Part shown: positions 6,954 through 13,378 of the stretch, piece by piece
How the letters are laid out: every line of letters starts with the position of its first letter
Position numbering within the stretch: position 1 is the first letter of the stretch
NCBI GenBank assembly: GCA_035634055.1
Contig: DASQDR010000202.1
Location: 1 to 23,717 of the forward strand
DNA: 23,717 bases
DNA from: JAICTV01 sp035634055
GTDB taxonomy: Bacteria; Planctomycetota; Phycisphaerae; Tepidisphaerales; Tepidisphaeraceae
Reading direction: 5' to 3'
Made by a program: the position numbers and the translations under genes
The notes under the pieces: generated by a model
Databases searched by the model: none
What the model was told of the DNA's origin: nothing
What the model saw: only the letters and a program-made list of their open reading frames with translations

Positions 6954-6988
6954 AAACTGCTGACAAGGTCAGTTTGCGTTGCTATGTT
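6954..6988 (+). promoter_or_regulatory. Orphan promoter with dyad over the -35 box
   Basis: CTGACA (6960-6965) and TATGTT (6983-6988) are spaced 17 nt apart. The -35 region lies in nested dyads: AAACTG (6954-6959) with CAGTTT (6970-6975), and CTGAC (6960-6964) with GTCAG (6968-6972). A transcript would start near 6995 and read toward a boxA-like sequence. No gene follows. Confidence 0.45.
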
Positions 6989-7007
6989 GCGCGGGTGAGT
7001 GTCGCGG

Positions 7008-7025
7008 TGCTCTTTGACAAGTGAA
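7008..7025 (+). promoter_or_regulatory. rrn boxA-like antitermination sequence without an rRNA gene
   Basis: TGCTCTTTGACAAGTGAA closely resembles the boxA of rRNA operon leaders (TGCTCTTTAACAA in E. coli; TTTGACA variants elsewhere). It lies just downstream of the orphan promoter. No 16S, 23S or tRNA sequence follows. It could be the remnant of an rRNA leader, a leader of an unrecognised noncoding transcript, or chance. Confidence 0.35.
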
Positions 7026-7069
7026 GCGGGAGCAGCGGGCGCGTGCGCCGCCGTCTGGTGGGGTCGAGC

Positions 7070-7319
7070 CAAGACATCCGGGTCTTCGCTCCGCTCAGAC
7101 ACCGGCGTTTCCCCGCGCGCACAAGCGGGAAGTCCGGTGCTGATGCACCCGGTCAGGGCGCGACCGGAACGGAGATCGGGCGCGCAAGCAAATGTGCAAA
7201 ACGAACCCAAACTTTGAATTTCGCTTGTAAGCGCAAGTTGTAACGCTACTTCTAACGCATCGATTGCGCAGGATTCGTTGACGCCGGCGTCTGAGCGAAG
7301 CGAAGACCCGGAGGTCTTG
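7070..7319. mobile_element. MITE-like unit with 40-bp terminal inverted arms
   Basis: Arms 7070-7109 and 7280-7319 are inverted copies with three differences over about 40 bp; each contains CCGGGTCTTCGCT(C/T)CGCTCAG or its complement. The enclosed 170 bp has no reading frame and contains hairpins such as CCGGTGC-TGAT-GCACC (around 7130-7150) and an AT-richer stretch. The form suits a non-autonomous element or a paired dispersed repeat; no transposase or obvious target duplication was found. Confidence 0.45.
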
Positions 7320-7400
7320 ACCCCCCCCGGGGAATGTCCCCCAGCGCAAGAGTCATCAAGGGGTCGTGCGTCTGGGTGCGGAAAGCGGTTGTAAATGCCA

Positions 7401-7610
7401 GGGCGCGTGACGGGGTGCGGACCTCGCGTGACGAGGCTGCGCGAGGGTTCGGCGCGGCGCTCAGCGCCCTCACGGGCGCGTGACGGGACTCGACCGGTGC
7501 GCGGGGTTAGCGAGTTGCTCGGCGCCCTCACGGGCGCGTGACGGGGCGCGGACGTCGCGTCACGAGACGCGGCCGGTGCGGGGGTTCGGCGCCTCGCTCG
7601 GCGCCCTCAC
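7401..7610. repeat. Three imperfect repeat units overlapping the 3' end of the phosphatase gene
   Basis: Units 7401-7473, 7474-7531 and 7532-7610 each begin GGGCGCGTGACGGG and end in GCGCCCTCAC, with variable middles (73, 58 and 79 bp). The third unit ends within the phosphatase gene and contains its stop codon complement (7607-7609). Confidence 0.75.
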
Positions 7611-8872
7611 ACCCTGCGGACGACCACGATCGTCTGATCGTCCGCCGGTTCCTCTTGCCCCGTCCAGCGGGTGGCGGCTTCGGTCAGGGTGGCGACGATC
7701 TCGCCGGGGGTGCAGGCGTGGCGCTGGTCGAGCAGTTGGATGACGCGCTCCATGCCGAACTGCTCGCCGGCGGGGTTCATCGCCTCGAAGATGCCGTCGC
7801 TGACGACGGCGAGCGAGCCGCCCGGCTCGAGCTTCAGCGGGGCGCAGGCGTCGCCGGTCATTTCCGGCATCACGCCCAGCGGCAGCTCGCTGGGGACCAT
7901 CTCATCGACCGTCCGCTCTGGTCCGCAGCGGATGAGGATGGGCCCGTGGCCGGCACTGCACCAGTCGAGCGTGCCGTCGGGGGCGAGGAAGGCGATGAAC
8001 GCCGTGACGAACCGCTCGGACTCCAGGTCCGCCGCCAGCCGCGCGTTGGCGCGCTCGAGCAGGCGGCGCGGGTGGGGATCGACCTCGGCGAAGGCGCGGA
8101 TCAGCGTGCGCACCTGCGACACCACCAGCGTCGGCGCCAGCCCGTGCCCGGAGGCGTCGGCGAGGAAGACGGCGAGCCGCCCGTCGGGGGTCTCCCACAA
8201 ATCGAAGCAGTCCCCGCCGGTCACCGACGCCGGGCGGGTCCAGCCGACCGATTCGATCCCCGCGACGCGCGGCATCGACTTGGGGAGCATGGCGTCCTGC
8301 ACGCGGCGGGCGAGGTTCATCTCGTGCCGCATCGCCGCCGCCTGCACGGCCGTTAGTTGCAACTGATACCGTTGCAATGCGACGCCCGCCTGGTCTGCCA
8401 GCATCTGGATCAGCGCCAGGTCAGAGGCGTCGAACGGCCCGCCATGCTTGTTGATCGCCTGCACGACGCCCAGCGGCTGGCGTCCGAGGTTGGCCATCGG
8501 GGCGGCGAGGATGTTGCGGGTGACGAAGCCGCTCTTGCGGTCGATCTCGCGGTTGAAACGCGGGTCGTCGTACGGCGCCGGCACGTGCAGCACCGCGTTG
8601 GCGGCGAACGTGGCGCCGACGATCCCGGCGGACGACGGCACGCGGATCTCGATCGACTGAAGCGCCACGCGCGTGACCAGCTCGTCGGTCGCCGGGTCGT
8701 GCAGGAAAATGCTCGCCCGCTCGCAGGTGAGCAACTTGCAGGTGGCCTCAGCGATGTGCTGGAGCAGCGCGTCCAGGTCGGTGGTGACCGCCAGCGCGCG
8801 GGTCACCTCGAGCACGAGCTTGAGGTGCTCGGCGGAGATGGAGCCGGCCTCGCTGGGGGCGGTGGCAGTCAT
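7607..8872 (-). CDS. GAF domain-containing PP2C-type (SpoIIE/RsbU) serine phosphatase
   Basis: The 421-residue protein has an N-terminal GAF sensor domain (about 15-170), a coiled linker ending in LARRVQDAMLPKSMP (187-201), and a C-terminal PP2C/SpoIIE phosphatase domain (about 205-420). Metal-ligand motifs are intact: GGDCFD with Asp221, LADASGHG with Asp239, VSDGIFEA with Asp359 and DDQTIVVV with Asp411/412. Such RsbU/SpoIIE-like proteins dephosphorylate anti-anti-sigma factors in partner-switch pathways, here perhaps in response to a ligand or redox cue. No anti-sigma factor, STAS protein or kinase gene is adjacent, so the partner is unknown. There are no membrane segments. The ATG at 8872 has no clear Shine-Dalgarno. 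Confidence 0.92.
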   Translation of the reverse strand: MTATAPSEAGSISAEHLKLVLEVTRALAVTTDLDALLQHIAEATCKLLTCERASIFLHDPATDELVTRVALQSIEIRVPSSAGIVGATFAANAVLHVPAPYDDPRFNREIDRKSGFVTRNILAAPMANLGRQPLGVVQAINKHGGPFDASDLALIQMLADQAGVALQRYQLQLTAVQAAAMRHEMNLARRVQDAMLPKSMPRVAGIESVGWTRPASVTGGDCFDLWETPDGRLAVFLADASGHGLAPTLVVSQVRTLIRAFAEVDPHPRRLLERANARLAADLESERFVTAFIAFLAPDGTLDWCSAGHGPILIRCGPERTVDEMVPSELPLGVMPEMTGDACAPLKLEPGGSLAVVSDGIFEAMNPAGEQFGMERVIQLLDQRHACTPGEIVATLTEAATRWTGQEEPADDQTIVVVRRV

Positions 8873-9232
8873 ACGGGCGACCCGGCCGGCACGCGCGCCA
8901 GAGCGGCGGCGGGGACCGGGGCAGCGTAAGACGGGGGCAAGGAAGCGTCAACGGGAGATGGAGGAGGGCGCCGGTGGTCTGATGGGGAGAATGCGAGGAG
9001 TGAGGATGGAGGGAACAGCGAGCGTTCAACGTTGAACGCCGAATGTCGAACCTCAAACCAGGAAACGGCGCGCATGTCCGGCCGGACCTTGTCGCGGTTT
9101 CACCGTTTCAAGGTCATCCTTCGCCGTTCGCCCTTGCCCTCAACGTTCGCCCTTGGCCCCGTTCAGTTCTCCTCCCGGGCGCGGGCGCTGCGGTCGGCGC
9201 GCGGCGGGGGCAGCGGTATTCTGGGGACGACG
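8873..9232. promoter_or_regulatory. Divergent regulatory spacer with polypurine tract
   Basis: This 360-bp gap separates the minus-strand phosphatase from the plus-strand CCA-adding enzyme, so both promoters should lie here, yet no convincing -35/-10 pair is seen. It contains a purine-rich stretch at about 8949-9020, an 18-bp perfect palindrome (9022-9039), and two GTTCGCCCTTG direct repeats near 9126-9155. The open frame across 9032-9232 has no coding character. Confidence 0.5.
9022..9039. promoter_or_regulatory. Perfect 18-bp palindrome, possible operator
   Basis: GCGTTCAACGTTGAACGC is perfectly self-complementary and lies about 150 bp before the phosphatase start and 193 bp before the CCA gene. 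Its size suits a dimeric regulator binding site, but it could also be part of a dispersed intergenic repeat. Confidence 0.4.
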
Positions 9233-10540
9233 ATGCGTGAGGATACCATCGAGCCTGGCGAGAGGCGTTCCGGCCGCGACGACGCCGTCGCGGTCGTCCG
9301 CCGGCTGCGCGGCGGGGGGCACGTCGCGTACTTCGCCGGCGGCTGCGTGCGCGACGCGATGCTGGGGCTGGAGCCGAAGGATTACGATGTCGCCACCGAC
9401 GCTCCGCCGGCTCGCGTGCGCGAGCTGTTCACCCACACGCAGGCGGTGGGCGCGGCGTTCGGCGTGATCCTCGTCCGCCACGGCAACAGCGTCATCGAGG
9501 TCGCCACCTTCCGCACCGACGGCCGCTACGCCGACGGACGTCGCCCCGAGGCCGTCACCTTCACCACGGCCGAGGAGGACGCCAAGCGGCGCGACTTCAC
9601 CATCAACGGGATGTTCCTCGACCCGATCGAGAACAAGGTGATCGACTACGTCGGCGGGCAGGCGGACCTGGAGGCGCGGGTGCTCCGCGCGATCGGCGAG
9701 GCGAACCGTCGCTTCGACGAGGACCACCTCAGGCTCCTGCGCGCCGTGCGCTTCGCCGCGCGGTTCTCACTGAGCATCGACCCCGCCACCGAGGCCGCCA
9801 TCCGCGCGCACGCCGAGCACCTCAAGCGGATCAGCCCCGAGCGCATCGCCGAAGAGCTGCGGATCATGCTGACCCCCGCCAGCCGGCGCCGGGCGTGGGA
9901 GCTGCTGTGGGCGCTGGGCCTGATGCCGGTGATCTTCCGCCACCTGCCGGAGCGGAACGATTCGCCCAACGCGCAGCGCGCGAATGTGCAGCGCGCAATC
10001 CTCCCCGCGCTGGCGGAGGGGGCGGCGGCGCCTTTCGGGCTCGCGCTGGCGGCGCTCGCACTGTGCTACCGGGCGGCCGGGCGGGATTGGGTTAGCGAGC
10101 TGCTCGAACCGGCGGAGGTGCGGCGAACGGTGCAGGCGCTGCGCGCGGGGCTGAAGATCAGCAACGAGGAAGCGGACCTCGTCGCCGAGAGCACGCAACT
10201 GTCGGCGCTGCTGGGCGACGCGCCGCCGACGGTGGCGACGATGAAGCGATTCCTCGCACAGCGGTATTCACGAGAGTCGCGCCAGATGCTGCGTGCGATC
10301 GCCCGCGCGGAGGCGAGCCATGCGACGCGCGTGGCGTGGCTGGACGAACGGTTCGAGCAGTTCCTCCAGGGTGACGTCGCCCCCCCGCCGCTGCTCACCG
10401 GCGACGACCTTACCGCCGCCGGCTGGAAGCCCGGACCGGCGTTCAAGCGCGTGCTCGACGGGGTCTACGACGCGCAGTTGGAGGACCGGGTGAACACGAA
10501 GGAGGAAGCGCTCGCGATGGCCGAGACGATGCGCTCGTAA
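9233..10540 (+). CDS. cca: CCA tRNA nucleotidyltransferase (class II)
   Basis: The enzyme adds or repairs the 3' CCA of tRNAs. The 435-residue protein has the class II nucleotidyltransferase head: GGCVRDAMLG (36-45), metal-binding KDYDV with Asp50 and Asp52, IEVATFR (88-94), RRDFTINGM (119-127) and EDHLRLLRAVRFAARF (163-178). The closely related bacterial poly(A) polymerases carry a GRRF motif before IEVATFR; here the sequence is GAAFGVILV, which favours the CCA enzyme. There is no C-terminal HD domain. The ATG at 9233 has GGGGA five bases upstream (9223-9227); sequence before it has no similarity to the family. It is monocistronic and convergent with fabF. Confidence 0.88.
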   Translation: MREDTIEPGERRSGRDDAVAVVRRLRGGGHVAYFAGGCVRDAMLGLEPKDYDVATDAPPARVRELFTHTQAVGAAFGVILVRHGNSVIEVATFRTDGRYADGRRPEAVTFTTAEEDAKRRDFTINGMFLDPIENKVIDYVGGQADLEARVLRAIGEANRRFDEDHLRLLRAVRFAARFSLSIDPATEAAIRAHAEHLKRISPERIAEELRIMLTPASRRRAWELLWALGLMPVIFRHLPERNDSPNAQRANVQRAILPALAEGAAAPFGLALAALALCYRAAGRDWVSELLEPAEVRRTVQALRAGLKISNEEADLVAESTQLSALLGDAPPTVATMKRFLAQRYSRESRQMLRAIARAEASHATRVAWLDERFEQFLQGDVAPPPLLTGDDLTAAGWKPGPAFKRVLDGVYDAQLEDRVNTKEEALAMAETMRS

Positions 10541-10670
10541 GGGTGACACCCGTGTCGCCCTCTTCCCGCGCGGGGCCAACGGGTCCGGTCGCGCAGGGGC
10601 CGACGCCCGCGTCGCCCTCTTCATCTCGCGCCTCCGCGCAAAGAAGAAGGGCGACGCGGGCGTCGCCCCT
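10540..10670. terminator. Long inverted repeat between convergent cca and fabF
   Basis: Arms 10595-10622 and 10643-10670 are near-perfect complements (about 27 bp, core GACGCCCGCGTCGCCCT) around a 20-nt loop. A third diverged copy of one arm (GGGTGACACCCGTGTCGCCC) begins right after the cca stop. There is no T-run. The position fits a bidirectional transcription barrier, but the sequence looks like a dispersed repeat. Confidence 0.5.
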
Positions 10671-10700
10671 ACGAAGGCTTTCGGTCGTCGTCCGCGTCGA

Positions 10701-11942
10701 TCAAGCGAGCTTGCGGATCACCAGGCTCGCGTTGTGCCCGCCGAAGCCGAAGCTGTTGCTCATGGCGATGTCGACCCGGCGGTCGCGCGCCTTGTTGGGC
10801 ACGAAGTCAAGGTCGCACTCGGCGTCGGCGTCCTCGAGGTTGATGGTGGGGGCGATGAGGTTCCGGCTCACGGTCATGGCGGTGATGATCGCCTCCACGC
10901 CGCCGCTGGCGCCGAGCAGGTGGCCCATGGCGCTCTTGGTGGAGCTGACGGCGACCTTCTTCGCGTGCTCGCCAAAGGTTCCCTTGACCGCCTTGGTCTC
11001 GGCGAGGTCGCCCAGCGGGGTGCTGGTGCCGTGTGCGTTGATGTAGTCGATCTGGTCCGGGCTGATCTGCGCGTCGCGCATGGCGAGCTTCATGGCCATC
11101 GCGGCGCCGGCGCCGTTCTCGTCGGGGGCGGTGATGTGGCAGGCGTCGCCGCTCATGCCGTAGCCGACGAGTTCAGCGTAAATGCGCGCCCCGCGCTTTT
11201 TGGCGTGCTCCAGCTCTTCCAGGATGACCACGCCCGCGCCCTCGGCCATCACGAAGCCGTCGCGGTCCTTGTCCCACGGTCGGCTGGCGCGCTGCGGGTC
11301 CTCGTTGCGGGTGGAGAGCGCGCGGGCGGCGACGAAGCTGGCCATGCCGAGCTCGCACAGCGCCGCTTCGGAGCCGCCGGCGATCATCATGTCGGCCATG
11401 TCGTGCTGGATGTATCGCCCGGCGTCGCCGATCGCGTTGGCGCCGGTGGCGCAGGCGGTGGCGACGGCGGTGTTGGGGCCCTTGATGCGGTAGCGGATCG
11501 AGACGTTGCCGCTGGCGGCATTGACCATCAGCCGCGGGACCGTGAAGGGGCTGACGCGGCGGACGCCCTGGGTGACGAGGATCTTGTTCTGCTCCTCGAG
11601 GGTCTCGATGCCGCCGATCCCGCTGCCGATCAGCACGCCTGCGCGGTACGGGTCTTCCTTGGTGAAATCCAGCCCGGAGTCGTTGACGGCGTTGACCGCC
11701 GCCGCGAGGCCGAACTGCCCGAAGCGGTCCAGCCGCCGCGCCTCCTTCACGTCGACGCCGTAGCGGGTGACGTCGAACTTGGTGCATTCCCCGCCGAAGC
11801 GCACGGGGTACTTGCTCATGTCGAACCGGGTGACCGGCCCGATGCCGCTGGTGCCGGCGCAGAGGTGCTCCCACATCTCGTCGACCACCTCGCCGAGAGA
11901 GGTAATGACGCCCATACCCGTGATGACAACGCGGCGCTTCAT
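10701..11942 (-). CDS. fabF: 3-oxoacyl-[ACP] synthase II, FabF
   Basis: FabF condenses malonyl-ACP with growing acyl-ACP in fatty-acid elongation. The 413-residue thiolase-fold protein has the Cys-His-His triad of elongating KAS enzymes: Cys164 in ATACATGAN, His304 in NAHGTSTPLGD and His341 in SAMGHLLGASG, and ends with the typical NSFGFGGHNAS. Length is normal and there are no defects. It is last in the fab block, 92 nt after acpP. The start ATG at 11942 follows a pyrimidine-rich stretch (CTTCCTCCCTC) rather than a Shine-Dalgarno, so translation must start without one or by coupling. Confidence 0.98.
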   Translation of the reverse strand: MKRRVVITGMGVITSLGEVVDEMWEHLCAGTSGIGPVTRFDMSKYPVRFGGECTKFDVTRYGVDVKEARRLDRFGQFGLAAAVNAVNDSGLDFTKEDPYRAGVLIGSGIGGIETLEEQNKILVTQGVRRVSPFTVPRLMVNAASGNVSIRYRIKGPNTAVATACATGANAIGDAGRYIQHDMADMMIAGGSEAALCELGMASFVAARALSTRNEDPQRASRPWDKDRDGFVMAEGAGVVILEELEHAKKRGARIYAELVGYGMSGDACHITAPDENGAGAAMAMKLAMRDAQISPDQIDYINAHGTSTPLGDLAETKAVKGTFGEHAKKVAVSSTKSAMGHLLGASGGVEAIITAMTVSRNLIAPTINLEDADAECDLDFVPNKARDRRVDIAMSNSFGFGGHNASLVIRKLA

Positions 11943-11954
11943 GAGGGAGGAAGA

Positions 11955-12028
11955 GTTGCCAGTGGCCGGTTGCCGAGTTGCCAGTGAAGAAGAGCGGGCC
12001 TCCTCACTGGCAACTAAGAACTGGCAAC
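11955..12028. repeat. Intergenic GTTGCCAGT repeat with hairpin between acpP and fabF
   Basis: Several copies of GTTGCC(AGT) on one side and ACTGGCAAC on the other fill the gap. GTTGCCAGTGA (11977-11987) pairs perfectly with TCACTGGCAAC (12004-12014) across a 16-nt loop. No T-run follows, so simple termination is unlikely. Confidence 0.7.
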
Positions 12029-12034
12029 TAGCGA

Positions 12035-12274
12035 CTACTTGTTCTGGTGTTCCTTGATGTAATCGATCGCCTGCCCGACGGTCTGGATCTTCTCCGCCTC
12101 CTCGTCGGGGATGGACAGCTCGAACTCGTCCTCGAACTCCATGACCAATTCTACGGTGTCGAGGGAGTCTGCGTTCAGATCGTTGATGAAGTGGGTCTCG
12201 CGCGTGATCTCGCTCTTGTCCACGCCCATCTGCTCGCTGACGATCTCGATGACCTTCTGATCCGTTTCGTCCAT
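12035..12274 (-). CDS. acpP: Acyl carrier protein
   Basis: The 79-residue acidic four-helix protein carries growing acyl chains on 4'-phosphopantetheine attached to Ser37 in the motif NADSLDTVELVMEFEDEF. Helix I includes VIEIVSEQMGV and the C-terminal helix is TVGQAIDYIKEH. The ATG at 12274 has AGGA eight bases upstream. Gene order fabG-acpP-fabF is the classical arrangement. A promoter of its own lies in the fabG-acpP gap, as expected for a very abundant protein. Confidence 0.98.
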   Translation of the reverse strand: MDETDQKVIEIVSEQMGVDKSEITRETHFINDLNADSLDTVELVMEFEDEFELSIPDEEAEKIQTVGQAIDYIKEHQNK

Positions 12275-12399
12275 AACGTGAGTCCTACCCGGTTCGAACT
12301 GTGTCTCTTTCCGCGGCGACCGCGCCCCGGCGCGGCGCTCGGCACGACCGCGCGCGGGCGGGATCCGCCCGAAAGGCCCCTATGGCCCTTAGTGGCGGG

Positions 12400-12427
12400 A
12401 ATATAGCGGTAGACCCCCCGTTTGCAA
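12400..12427 (-). promoter_or_regulatory. Internal promoter for acpP (and fabF)
   Basis: On the minus strand TTGCAA (12427-12422) and TATATT (12405-12400) are separated by 16 nt, 39 nt after the fabG stop. A start near 12393 gives a leader of about 118 nt, containing a stable hairpin at 12355-12371 (GGGCGG paired with CCGCCC). The -10 hexamer is the same as that of the suf regulator promoter. Confidence 0.55.
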
Positions 12428-12465
12428 CCACCGGACCCGCCCGCCTGACGGGCCATCGGCGTGAG

Positions 12466-13212
12466 CTACATCACCATTCCGCCGTCCACGCACAGCACTT
12501 GCCCGGTCACGTAGCTCGCGTCCGGCGACGCCAGGAACGCCACCGCGGCGGCGATTTCCTGCGGCTGGCCGAACCGCTTGAGCGGGACGAAGTTCTTCAC
12601 CCCCTCCTTGATCTGGTCCGGCAGCACGTCGGTCATGTCGGTGGTGATGAACCCGGGGGCGATCACGTTGCAGGTGATGTTCTTGCCCGCCAGTTCCTTG
12701 GCGACCGTCTTGGAGAGCCCGATCAGCCCCGCCTTGGAGGCGGCGTAGTTCGCCTGCCCCGCGTTGCCCGCGACGCCGGCGACGGAGCTGATGTTGATGA
12801 TCCGCCCGCCGATCGGCCCCTTGATCCGCATCATCGGCCGGGCCGCGGCGCGGATGGAGACGAACGCGCTCTTGAGGTTCGTGTCGATCACCGCGTCCCA
12901 GTCCTCGTCGTCCATGCGCAGGATCAGGCCGTCCCGGGTGATGCCGGCGTTGTTGACCAGCACGTCCAGCCGCCCGTGCGCGTCGGTCACCTTCTCGATC
13001 GCCTCGCCGAGCGCCTTGGCGTCGGCGATGTCCACGGCGGCGACCTCGGCGCTGCCGCCCTCTGCTTTGATCTCGTCGACCACCTGCTGGAGCTTGTCGG
13101 CCGTGCGCGCGACGGCGACGACGTGCAGCCCGTCCCTGGCCAGGCGGCGCGCGATCGCCGCCCCGATCCCGCGGGAGGCGCCGGTGACGAACGCGACTCG
13201 TTTTTCGGTCAT
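12466..13212 (-). CDS. fabG: 3-oxoacyl-[ACP] reductase FabG
   Basis: FabG reduces 3-oxoacyl-ACP with NADPH in each elongation cycle. The 248-residue short-chain dehydrogenase has the cofactor motif TGASRGIG (10-17), NNAG (87-90), the catalytic residues Asn112, Ser143, Tyr156 and Lys160 (YAASK), and the C-terminal VTGQVLCVDGGMVM. The ATG at 13212 is chosen over one 27 nt upstream because homologues start at this point and GGAG/GGAAG lies just upstream. It follows fabD after a 166-nt gap containing a large inverted repeat. Confidence 0.97.
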   Translation of the reverse strand: MTEKRVAFVTGASRGIGAAIARRLARDGLHVVAVARTADKLQQVVDEIKAEGGSAEVAAVDIADAKALGEAIEKVTDAHGRLDVLVNNAGITRDGLILRMDDEDWDAVIDTNLKSAFVSIRAAARPMMRIKGPIGGRIINISSVAGVAGNAGQANYAASKAGLIGLSKTVAKELAGKNITCNVIAPGFITTDMTDVLPDQIKEGVKNFVPLKRFGQPQEIAAAVAFLASPDASYVTGQVLCVDGGMVM

Positions 13213-13232
13213 GACTTCCACTCCACTCCAAG

Positions 13233-13343
13233 GTGGCACGGGCGCCTCGCCCGTGTTCCCACCGCGACCAGCGGCTCTTCACAGTGACAACCGCGACGGC
13301 GGCTGGCCCGCCTCAAGATGCACGGGCGAGGCGCCCGTGCCAC
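13233..13343. repeat. Perfect 23-bp inverted repeat between fabD and fabG
   Basis: Arms 13233-13255 and 13321-13343 are exact reverse complements over 23 bp, and each arm folds on itself (CACGGGCG-N3-CGCCCGTG). The 65-nt centre has no frame. The motif looks like a dispersed intergenic repeat; no T-run is present. It interrupts an otherwise compact fab operon. Confidence 0.9.
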
Positions 13344-13378
13344 GTGCAGGACCGCCGGACCGCCGGACCGCGCCGCTG

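Larger units (their letters stand above)
6600..7606. other. 1-kb gene-free spacer between convergent genes
   Basis: No credible coding frame is seen. The open frames over 6577-6950 run in all three plus frames because a 7-nt periodic repeat lacks stops, and they give only His/Arg/Ala-rich sequence. The spacer holds the heptamer block, a promoter-like site with a boxA-like sequence, a pair of long inverted arms with a more AT-rich interior (7190-7260), and three imperfect repeat units next to the phosphatase gene. These are listed separately. Confidence 0.8.

Noticed and set aside
7118..7180. Resemblance to a cobalamin riboswitch core (GGGAAGTCCGGTG) and to the SRP RNA core (GGTCAGG, CCGGAA)
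   Set aside because: Only fragments match. The conserved bases around them are missing or shifted, no B12 or other gene follows on that strand, and the SRP tetraloop helix cannot form properly.
12285..12300. tRNA-like GGTTCGAAC
   Set aside because: It resembles a T-loop, but no acceptor, D or anticodon arms can be drawn around it.
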